From Campylobacter cuniculorum DSM 23162 = LMG 24588 (lineage in GTDB: Bacteria; Campylobacterota; Campylobacteria; Campylobacterales; Campylobacteraceae), in contig NZ_CP020867.1 in the NCBI RefSeq assembly GCF_002104335.1, positions 1-64,000 of the forward strand: 64,000 bases of DNA. The letters run 5' to 3'. A program made the position numbers and the translations under genes. The notes under the pieces are model-generated. The model made no database searches. It worked only from the letters and a program-made list of their open reading frames with translations, and was not told where the DNA came from. This document shows positions 1 through 10,873 of the stretch, piece after piece (the first letter of the stretch is position 1; each line of letters begins with the position of its first letter).

Positions 1-1332
1 ATGGACGCAAGCGAAATATTAGACTCCTTTAAAAATGAACTTTCAGAAAGTGAGTATGAAAACTATATCTCTCATCTTAAATTCAATGAAAAATTAAGCA
101 AGGCGGATTTTTTAACTTTCAACGCTCCTAATGAATTTTTAGCTAAATTCATACAAACCAAATATGGTGAAAAAATCGCTTATTTTTATGAAGTACAAAG
201 TGGAAATAAAGCTAAAGTTATCATACAAACTCAAAATCAAAAAACCCCCTCTAAAAGCAATAAAATCAACAAAATCGATATTGCAAATATCAAGATGCAA
301 AGCACAATCTTAAATCCATCTTTCACTTTTGAAAGCTTTGTTGAAGGCTCTTCAAATCGTTATGCTTACGCAACTTGCAAGGCTATAAGCGACAAAGATA
401 ACTTAGGAAAACTTTATAATCCGGTTTTTATCTATGGACCCACAGGGCTTGGTAAAACACATTTGCTTCAAGCTGTAGGAAATATTTGCTTAGAAATGGG
501 TAAAAAAGTCATTTATGCCACCAGCGAAAATTTCATTAATGATTTTACTTCAAATTTAAAAAATGGTAGTTTGGAAAAATTTCAAGAAAAATATAGAAGT
601 TGCGATGCTTTATTGATTGATGATGTGCAGTTTTTAGGCAAAACAGATAAAATTCAAGAAGAATTTTTCTTTATTTTTAATGAAGTGAAGAATAAATCCG
701 GACAAATCATAATGACAAGTGATAACCCGCCTAATATGCTCAAAGGCATCACAGAACGACTTAAAAGTCGGTTTGCTAATGGTATTATCGCTGATATTAC
801 TCCTCCCGAACTTGATACAAAAATCGCTATCATTCGTAAAAAATGCGATTTTAATGAGGTGCATTTAAATACAGAAGTGATTAATTATATAGCCATTTCT
901 ATGGGAGATAATATAAGAGAAATTGAAGGAATGATTACAAATTTAAATGCTTATTCAAGGCTTATCAATCAAGAAATAACCCTCGATATTGCTAAATCTT
1001 TAATGAAAGACCATATTAAAGATAAAAAAGAAAATATAAGCATTGGCGATATTTTGACTGCAGTGAGTAAAGAATTTAACATTAAAAGTAGCGATATAAA
1101 ATCTAATAAAAAAACACAAAATGTCGTAACAGCAAGACGCATTGTTATTTTTCTTGCAAAAGAGCTCACAACTATGTCTATGCCACAACTTGCAATGTTT
1201 TTCGATATGAAAGATCATAGTGCAATTTCACATAGTTTTAAAAAAATCAATGAATTGATTTTAGAAAATTTAGAACTTAAAAACAAAATTGAGGAGTTAA
1301 AGAACAAAATTTTAACCAAAAGCCAAAGTTAA
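1..1332 (+). CDS. dnaA: Chromosomal replication initiator protein DnaA
   Basis: DnaA binds DnaA boxes at oriC, opens the duplex and loads the replicative helicase. The 443-residue product has the AAA+ Walker A motif GPTGLGKT at about residues 146-153, Walker B LLIDDVQF near 204, and the C-terminal domain IV signature DHSAISH near 405 used to contact the DnaA box. Length matches the Campylobacter family (about 440 aa). The window begins at the ATG, so its own promoter and any upstream origin half are not visible. The gene is followed by an A+T-rich gap with DnaA boxes and then dnaN, the usual order. Identity is certain. Confidence 0.98.
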   Translation: MDASEILDSFKNELSESEYENYISHLKFNEKLSKADFLTFNAPNEFLAKFIQTKYGEKIAYFYEVQSGNKAKVIIQTQNQKTPSKSNKINKIDIANIKMQSTILNPSFTFESFVEGSSNRYAYATCKAISDKDNLGKLYNPVFIYGPTGLGKTHLLQAVGNICLEMGKKVIYATSENFINDFTSNLKNGSLEKFQEKYRSCDALLIDDVQFLGKTDKIQEEFFFIFNEVKNKSGQIIMTSDNPPNMLKGITERLKSRFANGIIADITPPELDTKIAIIRKKCDFNEVHLNTEVINYIAISMGDNIREIEGMITNLNAYSRLINQEITLDIAKSLMKDHIKDKKENISIGDILTAVSKEFNIKSSDIKSNKKTQNVVTARRIVIFLAKELTTMSMPQLAMFFDMKDHSAISHSFKKINELILENLELKNKIEELKNKILTKSQS

Positions 1333-1470
1333 ATGTGAAAAGATGTGAAAAATTTAGAAATTTAAAAAACCATAAAACTATGGTAAAATAAATTTTTGAA
1401 ACACTTTTTCACATTTTCAACAAACTTATTATTATAATAAAATTTAAAAAATTTAAATAAGGAGAAAAAA
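1333..1470. other. oriC: Candidate replication origin (oriC) between dnaA and dnaN
   Basis: The 138-bp gap holds two direct copies of TGTGAAAA at 1334-1341 and 1344-1351 and an inverted copy, TTTTTCACA, at 1405-1413. These match the TTCAC-core DnaA box of Epsilonproteobacteria. They are followed by a very A+T-rich stretch (about 1424-1460) suited to duplex unwinding. The layout (box pair, inverted box, A/T stretch, dnaN) is seen directly; origin function is inferred. A second box cluster upstream of dnaA, as in the bipartite Helicobacter origin, would lie outside the window. Confidence 0.65.
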
Positions 1471-2538
1471 ATGAAACTTGTCATCAACAAAAATACTTTA
1501 GAATCTGCCATACTTTTATGCAATGCTTATGTCGAAAAAAAGGACGCAAGCACAATCACTTCACATTTATACTTTCATGCTGATGAAGACAAACTTACAA
1601 TCAAAGCAAGTGATTATGAAATAGGAATCAATTATAAAATCAAAAAAATCCGTGTGGAAACTTCGGGTTTTGCAACAGCTAATGCAAAAAATATTGTTGA
1701 TGTAATTAAAAATCTAAACAATGAAGAAGTAACTTTAGAGACCATTGATAATTTTTTGTTTATTCGTCAAAAAAGCACCAAATATAAATTTCCTATGTTT
1801 AATCACGAAGATTTTCCAGAATTTCCAAATACAGAAAATAAAAATAAATTTGATGTTGATTCAAATGATTTAAATCGTTGTCTTAAAAAAATTCTCCCAA
1901 CTGTGGATACAAATAATCCAAGATATTCACTAAATGGAGCATTTTTAGACATTAAAACAGATAGAATTAATTTCGTAGGAACAGACACAAAAAGATTAGG
2001 AATTTCTACCTTAAATAAAAATAACGACAAAGAATTTCATATCAGCATTCCAAAAAAAGCCATCATAGAAATGCAAAAACTTTTTTATGAAAAGATTGAA
2101 ATTTTTTATGATGAAAACATTTTAATTGCTAAAAACGAAAATTTTGAATTCTTTACCAAACTCATCAATGACAAATTCCCAGATTATGAAAAAGTCATTC
2201 CTAAGCAATTTAAACAAGAATTCACTTTCAAAACAGAAGACTTCATAGATTCTTTAAAAAAAATCAATGTCTTAACCGAAAAAATGAAACTTTATTTCAA
2301 TAAAAATAAAATCATCTTTGAGGGCATTAGTCTTGATAATATGGAAGCTAAAACAGAGCTTGAGTTAGAATTAGACATTAAAGAAGAATTTGCTTTAATC
2401 ATTAAAATTAAATACTTATTAGACTTTTTAAGCTCTATAGAAGAAGAGGAATTTAAGATTAAAATCAATGAACCAAATCTTGCTTTTATGGTAAGTTCTT
2501 TAGGGCTTGAAGTCATTATTATGCCTATGGTTTTATAA
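1471..2538 (+). CDS. dnaN: DNA polymerase III beta subunit (sliding clamp)
   Basis: DnaN is the ring-shaped processivity clamp that tethers DNA polymerase III and repair enzymes to DNA. The 355-residue length and position between dnaA and gyrB are typical. The C-terminus ends with a hydrophobic stretch (EVIIMPMVL) like the conserved end of beta clamps (M-P-M-R-L class), where binding partners dock. The start is well supported by AAGGAG about 6 nt upstream. gyrB starts 9 nt after the stop, so the two are probably co-transcribed. Confidence 0.97.
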   Translation: MKLVINKNTLESAILLCNAYVEKKDASTITSHLYFHADEDKLTIKASDYEIGINYKIKKIRVETSGFATANAKNIVDVIKNLNNEEVTLETIDNFLFIRQKSTKYKFPMFNHEDFPEFPNTENKNKFDVDSNDLNRCLKKILPTVDTNNPRYSLNGAFLDIKTDRINFVGTDTKRLGISTLNKNNDKEFHISIPKKAIIEMQKLFYEKIEIFYDENILIAKNENFEFFTKLINDKFPDYEKVIPKQFKQEFTFKTEDFIDSLKKINVLTEKMKLYFNKNKIIFEGISLDNMEAKTELELELDIKEEFALIIKIKYLLDFLSSIEEEEFKIKINEPNLAFMVSSLGLEVIIMPMVL

Positions 2539-2547
2539 GGAAAATGA

Positions 2548-4856
<2,309 letters not shown>

Positions 4857-4857
<1 letters not shown>

Positions 4858-5783
4858 TGCACACGTTAAAATATGTTAATGGTGGTTCTATGCGTAAAAA
4901 TCAAGGCAATGTCTTTGATGAATATTTCACAAAGCCTGAAATTTCAAAAATTCTTTTTGAAAAGACCAAAGAGATTATTTCTCAATATGAAAATTTAGAA
5001 AAATTCACTTGGCTTGAACCAAGTGTCGGCGATGGTTGTTTCTATAAACTCTTACCAGAAAAAAGAATAGGAATTGACATTCATAAAACCGCTTTTGATA
5101 CCTTAGAGCTGAATTATTTGGAATTTAAATTACCCAAAAAACCGCTCATTGTCATAGGCAATCCCCCTTTTGGTCATCGTGGTGTTTTAGCTTTAGAATT
5201 TATCAATCATTCTCAAAACGCTGATTTTGTCGCTTTCATTTTACCTATGTTTTTCCAAAGTTTAGGCAAAGGCTCAATCCGCTATCGCGTGAGAGACTTT
5301 CATCTGCTCTATGAAGAGACCCTGCCTCACAATGCGTTTTATCTTAGCAATGGTAAAGACAAAGATGTGAAAACCTGCTTTCAAATTTGGAGCAAAAATT
5401 ATAAAAATCCAAAAAATGAATTCAGCTGGTACAGACAAAAAGAAAAGCAAGAACCTTTTGCAAAGATTCTCAAGGTCGTTACCGTGTCTCTTGCAAAAAA
5501 TCGCGAATGTGGCAAGGAGTGGATTTTTCACAAAAAACCTAATTTTTATCTCTCTTCTACCTTTTTTAAAGAAAATTCTGTGGTAAAAGATTTTTCAGAA
5601 GTTAAATATAAAAGTGGTGTGGCGATTATTTATGCACAAAACGCTCCAAAACAAAGGCTTAATAGAATCTTTTTAAAAGCCGATTGGAACAAATACAGCT
5701 CCTTAGCAACAAATGGTTGCAGACACATAGGCAAATCGCATATTTTTCAACTCCTTGCGGATTCTGGATTTGTAGATGATTAA
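4857..5783 (+). CDS. Adenine-specific DNA methyltransferase (type II R-M modification subunit)
   Basis: A 308-residue SAM-dependent DNA methyltransferase. The SAM-binding motif I is EPSVGDG (residues 54-60) and the catalytic motif IV is NPPF (102-105), the order and form of N6-adenine enzymes of the TaqI-like gamma group. The N-terminal FDEYFTKPEIS stretch is typical of type II modification enzymes. A restriction-like gene follows with an 8-nt overlap, so this is probably the protective half of a type II system. The start could be the ATG overlapping the gyrB stop or the internal ATG at 4890 behind GGTGG. Target sequence unknown. The system sits between gyrB and unrelated genes, suggesting acquisition. 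Confidence 0.85.
5036..5068 (+). repeat. 33-bp direct repeat, copy 1 (inside the methyltransferase)
   Basis: The 33 bases coding CFYKLLPEKR just after motif I recur at 6307-6339 with 31 of 33 identities. Recombination between the copies would remove 1,271 bp: the C-terminal three quarters of the methyltransferase and the nuclease gene. Confidence 0.85.
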
Positions 5784-6318
5784 AGAGCTTTTATTAAAAA
5801 TTATTGAAGAAAAGCATAAAGAGTTACAAGCTTTTAAACAAAGTGGAATCTTTGATAAAATTAAGGATTTTGAAGGTAATGCTATAGGGCAAATTGGTGA
5901 AAAATTCATTAAGGAGCTTTTCAAAAAAATCAGTATTCCTATTGATAATAACAAAGAAATCATACATGATGAATTTGATTTGCTTTCTAATGATAAAAAA
6001 ATAGAAATTAAAACTGCAAGAAAAGGACTTAAAAACGATACCTTTCAATTTAATGGAATCAAGGCAAAATACAATTATGATTATATTATCTTACTCGGTA
6101 TAACTTATGATGATATATATTATTATATTATTGATAAAAAACAATATTATAAGTATGATCATAAAAAGAGAAAAGAATTCATTAAAATTGGCGAAAAAGA
6201 TAAACAATTAGTATCAATGAATCCGGGGAATACGGTCAATTATAAACTCACTCTAAAATTAGATGAATTAAAACCAAGCAAGGATTTAATTGAGGAATTA
6301 AGAATATTGTTTCTATAA
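5776..6318 (+). CDS. Putative type II restriction endonuclease, PD-(D/E)XK fold
   Basis: A 180-residue protein I do not recognise by family name but read as the restriction partner of the preceding methyltransferase. It has a PD-(D/E)XK-like core: EFDLL with Asp68, then KIEIKTARKG giving Glu77-x-Lys79. An upstream GQIGEKFIKELF helix containing a conserved-looking Glu is also usual for this fold. The start ATG overlaps the methyltransferase stop by 8 nt, so translation is coupled. The gene is richer in A+T and in Tyr/Lys/Ile codons than its neighbours, which fits horizontal transfer. Its last codons (TTG TTT CTA TAA) lie inside copy 2 of the 33-bp repeat, so its C-terminus may have been set by a recombination event. 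Confidence 0.7.
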   Translation: MIKELLLKIIEEKHKELQAFKQSGIFDKIKDFEGNAIGQIGEKFIKELFKKISIPIDNNKEIIHDEFDLLSNDKKIEIKTARKGLKNDTFQFNGIKAKYNYDYIILLGITYDDIYYYIIDKKQYYKYDHKKRKEFIKIGEKDKQLVSMNPGNTVNYKLTLKLDELKPSKDLIEELRILFL

Positions 6319-6339
6319 ACTCCTACCAGAAAAAACAAT
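6307..6339 (+). repeat. 33-bp direct repeat, copy 2 (end of the restriction gene)
   Basis: Near-identical to 5036-5068 (two mismatches). It is read in a different frame from the nuclease. In the methyltransferase frame it still spells CFYKLLPEKTI followed by a stop, so it looks like a leftover of a second methyltransferase copy rather than nuclease sequence. Confidence 0.85.
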
Positions 6340-6371
6340 CTAAAAAACTCAAAACTTTACTAGAAAAGGTT

Positions 6372-6584
6372 TTAGAATTTTGACAAAATCTCTGAACTTT
6401 CTAAATAAGAACTTACATAGGATAAATTGAAAGCTTTAAACATTTCTAAGCATAAAAAATAACTAGCAATAGAGATTACAAAACATAGAAAAAGCTTAAA
6501 ACTACAATGCAAAGAGGATTTCTGCAATATCTTAACCTTGTAAGCATTAAATTCTATCAAGGCAAAAAATTTAAATTCTTGCAT
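6372..6584 (-). CDS. Possible small membrane protein (uncertain)
   Basis: A 70-codon reading frame 25 nt downstream of the YejM-like gene on the same strand. It has one hydrophobic segment (around FKLFLCFVISIASYFLCL). I see no good ribosome binding site before the ATG and do not recognise the sequence, so it may be chance. If real, it would be the second gene of the yejM-like transcript. The rest of the gap 6319-6609 shows only the repeat copy. Confidence 0.25.
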   Translation of the reverse strand: MQEFKFFALIEFNAYKVKILQKSSLHCSFKLFLCFVISIASYFLCLEMFKAFNLSYVSSYLESSEILSKF

Positions 6585-6609
6585 TCATTGCTTGTTTTTT
6601 GACGCTCTA

Positions 6610-8430
6610 TCATTTTCTATAATAGGAAAAATCTTTTAAAATTTCTAAAAGATAAGCATCTCTTGAGGTATTTTTGGAATCTTTATAGACTTTGTCTTTG
6701 AAATGAATCAAGCCCAAAGAATCAATGAGTATAATTCTTTCATTTTCTAAAATGGCATTTTGATTGTAAGAACCCGCAAGGAGGAATTTTCTGTCTTTCA
6801 AGTTGAAAAGATTCTGCCCTAAGGAATAATCTTTTATAGGATTTATCACGCCAAAAACCTCTTGCATTAAAGTCGCACTAATATCATAAGCACTAGATTT
6901 TGTGTAAATGTTTTGTGCAAGTATTTTAGGATATTTGATGATAAGAGGAATTTTAACTTGAAAGTCTTTAAAATTACTATTATGTCCCCAAAAATTATCC
7001 TTATCTTCATTGAATTCTTCGCCGTGATCCGAAGTGATAATTATAATAGTATTGTCTAACTCCTTATAAGTTTCTAATATATTTAAGATTTTTTGTATAT
7101 TAAAATCAGCATATAAAACTGCATTTTGATAAAAATTAAAATAAGGAGTCGCGTCAGTATCTGCACTTAAATCAAGATAATTTGTGTTTTTAGAAGGCTT
7201 AAAGATTTCAAAATCTTTTGGAAAGCTCTTAGCATGGACATTATCCAAAAAAATAAATCCTAAGAATCCCCTGTCTTTATTGCGTTTATCCATAAATTTT
7301 TTAAAATCTTCAATGCTGTTTTCATCAGCTTCTATTGTATTAGCCCCCTTTGATTTTAAACGCAAATAAGGCACAGAAGCGAAAATAGTCCTATCAAATT
7401 CTGGTTTTGTCAAAGTCGCTGTTGCAAATATCGCTAAATCATAGTCATTTTCTTGTGCAGCTGTGATTAGAGCTGCAGGTTTTTGATTGCTTAATGCAAG
7501 TTGCCAATATATAGGAGCAATCCCATAAAACAAGCCAAAGATTCCACCACGAGTAGAGTTTGAACTTGAATAATGTTGATGAAAAACTAAAGCATTTTTA
7601 GAAAATTCATAAGTAAAGGGCATATTTTTAGCATTGAGCATATCATAACGCAAAGAATCAATAGCTAAGATTAAAATATTATATTTTGTTTGAGTATTTT
7701 TATCATATTTTAATTTGTTTTTTGGATAATCAAATCCTCCTTTATTAGTTAAATTTACATTGACTGCATTTTCATTGCTGATATAACCGATTTTTCTTAA
7801 AAAAGAATTCATTGTCAAAGGCTTGTAAAGTGGTAAATGGTTTTGTATGTCTAAAATTTGCACATCTGCTTTAGCAAAGGCAAAGGCGTGAATTAGATTT
7901 GCTACCAAATAAGAAGCAAGAATCAAGGGCGTAAAAATCACTAAAAATCTTTTAGAAAGTTTTTGAGTCAATAAAGAAGCTACGAAATAAGCTAAAATAG
8001 TGTATAAAACAATACCTAAAATCTTACAAGAAATTCCAAGCCAAGTTTCTAGATTAAAGCTTATCACATCAGTGTTAAAAAATAAATCAAGCATTGCATA
8101 AGAGAGATGAAAACGATAAAGTTTGAAAACATTTACATCAACGCTTAAGACGATAAGAAATAATGCGTCAATCAAACAAGCAAAAAATAAAATAAAAAGA
8201 TTATATTTTTGGCTTAAAATCAAGCAAGGATATACAAAAATAAAATTTAAGGCAAACAAAAATAAAAAGATTAAGCTCAAATCAGCAAGTAAGAAGTATG
8301 CAAATGTGGTGAAATTCATTTCACTAGGAGCGTAAGATAGGGAAATCACCGCAGCCAAAATGAAGTTTAAAATACAAAAATAGAGCATAAAAATAAAGGG
8401 CTTCTTTATACAAATAAGATGTTTTATCAT
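6610..8430 (-). CDS. YejM/PbgA-like inner-membrane protein (DUF3413 plus sulfatase-fold domain)
   Basis: A 606-residue protein with about five N-terminal membrane segments (to about residue 190) and a periplasmic alkaline-phosphatase/sulfatase-like domain from about 250. The membrane part carries a FKLYRFHLSYAMLDLFF stretch like that of E. coli YejM (PbgA/LapC), a regulator of LpxC proteolysis and lipid A supply. The second part has ILAIDSLRYDML, SSSNSTRGGIFGLFYG at the nucleophile position and TSDHGEEFNE. Length matches YejM (586 aa) better than EptC-type phosphoethanolamine transferases (about 510). I chose ATG 8430, which has GAGGA five bases upstream, over an in-frame GTG at 8442. The gene stands alone, and a G9 tract in its presumed promoter suggests variable expression. 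The role in Campylobacter is inferred. Confidence 0.75.
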   Translation of the reverse strand: MIKHLICIKKPFIFMLYFCILNFILAAVISLSYAPSEMNFTTFAYFLLADLSLIFLFLFALNFIFVYPCLILSQKYNLFILFFACLIDALFLIVLSVDVNVFKLYRFHLSYAMLDLFFNTDVISFNLETWLGISCKILGIVLYTILAYFVASLLTQKLSKRFLVIFTPLILASYLVANLIHAFAFAKADVQILDIQNHLPLYKPLTMNSFLRKIGYISNENAVNVNLTNKGGFDYPKNKLKYDKNTQTKYNILILAIDSLRYDMLNAKNMPFTYEFSKNALVFHQHYSSSNSTRGGIFGLFYGIAPIYWQLALSNQKPAALITAAQENDYDLAIFATATLTKPEFDRTIFASVPYLRLKSKGANTIEADENSIEDFKKFMDKRNKDRGFLGFIFLDNVHAKSFPKDFEIFKPSKNTNYLDLSADTDATPYFNFYQNAVLYADFNIQKILNILETYKELDNTIIIITSDHGEEFNEDKDNFWGHNSNFKDFQVKIPLIIKYPKILAQNIYTKSSAYDISATLMQEVFGVINPIKDYSLGQNLFNLKDRKFLLAGSYNQNAILENERIILIDSLGLIHFKDKVYKDSKNTSRDAYLLEILKDFSYYRK

Positions 8431-8483
8431 AGTTATCCTCACAAAAAGCTATGCAATTTCTTAAAAATAAAATTAGAATAATT

Positions 8484-8499
8484 ATTGTATCCCCCCCCC
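8484..8499 (-). promoter_or_regulatory. G9 tract against a -10-like box, upstream of the YejM-like gene
   Basis: On the minus strand nine G (8499-8491), one A and then TACAAT (8489-8484) stand about 54 nt before the chosen start codon. The tract occupies the spacer next to the -10 box. Campylobacter G tracts of eight or more are often unstable, so a length change would alter promoter spacing. The -10 call is by eye. Confidence 0.45.
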
Positions 8500-8624
8500 T
8501 TAAGCTAAATTAAAATTTGTTGTTTTTAAGAATTTTTTTATTAATTACAAGTAAAATCACATTTAGGCTGTATTCAAGTCGAATTTTGTAAAATCACAAA
8601 AAAATGAATTTTTAAGGAAAAACA

Positions 8625-9011
8625 ATGCATTATGGAGAGAAAGAAATCAAAAAATTTGATGCAAACAAAGATTTAGAACTTTGGAAAAATGAAGCAGAGA
8701 ATGATTATATCATTAAAATCACCTTGCCAGAATTTTGTTGTCTTTGTCCAAGAAGTGGCTATCCGGATTTTGCGACAATTTATCTTGAATACATCCCTGA
8801 TGAATTTGTGGTGGAGCTTAAAGCCGTGAAACTTTATATCAATTCTTTTATGCATAAATACATCAGCCACGAAGCAAGTGTTAATGAAATTTATCAGACC
8901 TTAAAAAATAAACTTAAGCCAAAATGGATTAAAGTTGTGGGAGATTTTAATCCACGTGGAAATGTCCATACTCTTATAGAATGCAGAAGTGATATGGTGA
9001 TACCGCATTAG
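8625..9011 (+). CDS. queF: NADPH-dependent 7-cyano-7-deazaguanine reductase
   Basis: QueF reduces preQ0 to preQ1 in queuosine biosynthesis for tRNA wobble modification. The 128-residue length is that of the short, single-domain YkvM type. The catalytic region FCCLCPRSGYPDFA (Cys at 38, 39 and 41) and the QueF signature ELKAVKLY (64-71) are both present, as is the later GDFNPRGN motif. AAGGA lies about 6 nt before the ATG. In C. jejuni queF lies near the S10 operon and the met genes; here it is separated from the S10 operon by a restriction-modification remnant. Confidence 0.95.
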   Translation: MHYGEKEIKKFDANKDLELWKNEAENDYIIKITLPEFCCLCPRSGYPDFATIYLEYIPDEFVVELKAVKLYINSFMHKYISHEASVNEIYQTLKNKLKPKWIKVVGDFNPRGNVHTLIECRSDMVIPH

Positions 9012-9041
9012 CTTTAAATTCTTTTTAAAGAAAGTTACAAA

Positions 9042-9708
9042 ATGAAACAAAGTAAGACAAAACTCTTTTTAAAACTTGCAAAGCCTGATGAAAAGGGATT
9101 TTCAAGATGGGTGAGTGTGAGTGAATTCGTTGGTGCATATGAAAGTTTGAAGCTTGGAAATGGTGGGAGTTGGTGTCGCAAAGGGAGTTTTTAGCTCAAA
9201 AATATAATGTAGAGATTGATAGAGCAAAGGAAATTCCATAGACAGAATAAGACTTCAAGGATTCAAGGCTGAATTGTCTTTCAAGCAAAACATAAGAAAA
9301 GACATTAGAGATTTTTATAAGGATAAAAACTGTGTTATGCTTGGAATTTGTGGCAAAAGTGAAAATACAAAAATAGAAATTGACCACAAAGATGGCAGAA
9401 AAAACAATCAACGCATCAGTGATACAAAAACACAAAAACTTGAAGATTTTCAACCCTTATCTAAGGCAGCAAATGATGCAAAAAGACAAATTTGCAAACT
9501 CTGCAAGGAAACGAATAAAAGATGGAAAGCCCGAAATATTCAAGGCAATCCCTATGATTTTTATAGGGGCGATGAGGACTACACGGAGGAGCTTGGCTGT
9601 GTGGGTTGCTATCAATACGACCCTGTGGAGTATCGCAAAGAAAGTGTAAGAAGAATAGCCAAAGAGGCGATAGATTTTATCTTGCAAAAGATTTATGGAA
9701 ACTCATGA
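9042..9708 (+). pseudogene. Decayed HNH-type restriction endonuclease gene
   Basis: Three reading frames continue one protein. Frame one runs from ATG 9042 for 50 codons (MKQSKTKLFLKLAKPDEKG and on) to a TAG at 9192-9194. Frame two carries EFLAQKYNVEIDRAKE and stops at 9239. Frame three runs from about 9229 to 9708 with GNSIDRIRLQGF and an HNH-like core: CVMLGICG, then IEIDHKDGRKNN, then CKLCKETNKRWKA. Two frameshifts are therefore needed for a full-length product of about 220 aa. The stop overlaps the start of the D12 methyltransferase (ATGA), the arrangement of an R-M pair. The family assignment rests on the HNH/Cys motifs and the neighbour. As read the nuclease is inactive; a sequencing error at two non-homopolymer sites is less likely. 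Confidence 0.75.
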
Positions 9709-10712
9709 ATTACATCGGTTCTAAATTCAGACTTTTGCCCTTTTTGTATGAACATATAAGCAAAAGTTTAGAAAAGAGGCATTTGCGATTGCAAGATTGT
9801 GTGTTTGCTGACATTTTTGCAGGAACTTGTGCTGTGAGTAAATTTTTTAAAAACAAGGTCAAAAGGATTATCGCTAATGACAAGGAATTTTATAGCTTTG
9901 TTTTGGCAAAAAATTATATACAAAATTCCACTCCTTTAAAACAAAGCGAAGAATTGATTCATATCTTAAACAACGCAATTCCTTTAATCAAGGGCAAAAT
10001 TTACACTCATTATGCTTTGGGCGGAGGAGAAAACAGACAATATTTTAGTGATAATAATGCTATAAAAATTGATTCCATACGCACACAAATTTCATTATGG
10101 AAAAAAGAAAATTTTATCAATGATGCGCAGTATTATTTTTTGCTCGCTTCTTTGCTAGAATCCGCCGATAAGGTCGCAAATACCGCTTCTGTGTATGGAG
10201 CTTTTTTAAAAAACCTTAAAAAGAGTGCTTGTAAGGATTTGGATCTAAAGGCTGCGTTTTTTGAGTTGAGTGCAAATTCTCATCAAGCATTCAATCAAAA
10301 CGTTGAGGATTTGATTGACAATATCACCGCAGACATACTCTATCTTGACCCGCCCTACAACACAAGAGAATATGGAGCAAATTATCATCTTTTAAATTCC
10401 ATTGCCCTCTATGATGATTTTATACCGCAGGGTAAAACAGGGCTTAGAATCTATGAAAAATCTGCTTGGTGCAAAAGAAATTTAGTAGAATCTGCTCTTG
10501 CAGAACTCATTGAAAAGGCTCAAGCAAAATTTGTGTTTTTAAGCTACAATGATGAGGGCTTATTGCATTTAGAGCAAATTGCACAAATTTTTAAAAAATA
10601 TGGAAAATACAGCTTTAAAACCCAAATTCATAACCGCTTTAAAGCCGACTCTCAAAGGATTCAAAAACAGCAAAAAACCTTAGAATATCTTCATATTTTG
10701 GAGAAAAATTAA
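9705..10712 (+). CDS. D12-class N6-adenine DNA methyltransferase (apparently solitary)
   Basis: A 335-residue D12-class adenine methyltransferase with all motifs: NYIGSK at residues 2-7 (motif X), DIFAGTCAVSKFF at 36-48 (motif I, SAM binding) and DPPYN at 215-219 (motif IV, catalysis), then ANYHLLNSIALYDDF. The open frame extends 33 codons upstream, but the ATG overlapping the nuclease stop (ATGA at 9705-9708) starts directly with the conserved MNYIGSK. The gene appears intact while its partner nuclease is frameshifted, leaving a methylase that marks the genome without cutting. Such orphan methylases in Campylobacter can affect gene expression and acceptance of DNA in transformation. Target site unknown. 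Confidence 0.88.
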   Translation: MNYIGSKFRLLPFLYEHISKSLEKRHLRLQDCVFADIFAGTCAVSKFFKNKVKRIIANDKEFYSFVLAKNYIQNSTPLKQSEELIHILNNAIPLIKGKIYTHYALGGGENRQYFSDNNAIKIDSIRTQISLWKKENFINDAQYYFLLASLLESADKVANTASVYGAFLKNLKKSACKDLDLKAAFFELSANSHQAFNQNVEDLIDNITADILYLDPPYNTREYGANYHLLNSIALYDDFIPQGKTGLRIYEKSAWCKRNLVESALAELIEKAQAKFVFLSYNDEGLLHLEQIAQIFKKYGKYSFKTQIHNRFKADSQRIQKQQKTLEYLHILEKN

Positions 10713-10785
10713 ATTTTAAAAGAATGAAAAATATTATTTATATCCTTTTAAAAAGGACAAAAATATAAAAAATTATCAAATACTC

Positions 10786-10848
10786 TTGACTTTTTAATGC
10801 CGAATTGACTATACTCACATTTTTATTTTTGAGTTAGTTAAATCTAAC
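10786..10848 (+). promoter_or_regulatory. Promoter and leader hairpin of the S10 ribosomal operon
   Basis: TTGACT (10786-10791) and TATACT (10810-10815) are spaced 18 bp, an unusually clear sigma-70 promoter for Campylobacter. The leader contains a small hairpin, GTTAG at 10833-10837 with CTAAC at 10844-10848, then AAAGGA before rpsJ. Whether the hairpin binds L4, as the E. coli S10 leader does, is unknown. Confidence 0.65.
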
Positions 10849-10873
10849 GAGTTCTTTTAAAAAGGAAAAAAAT

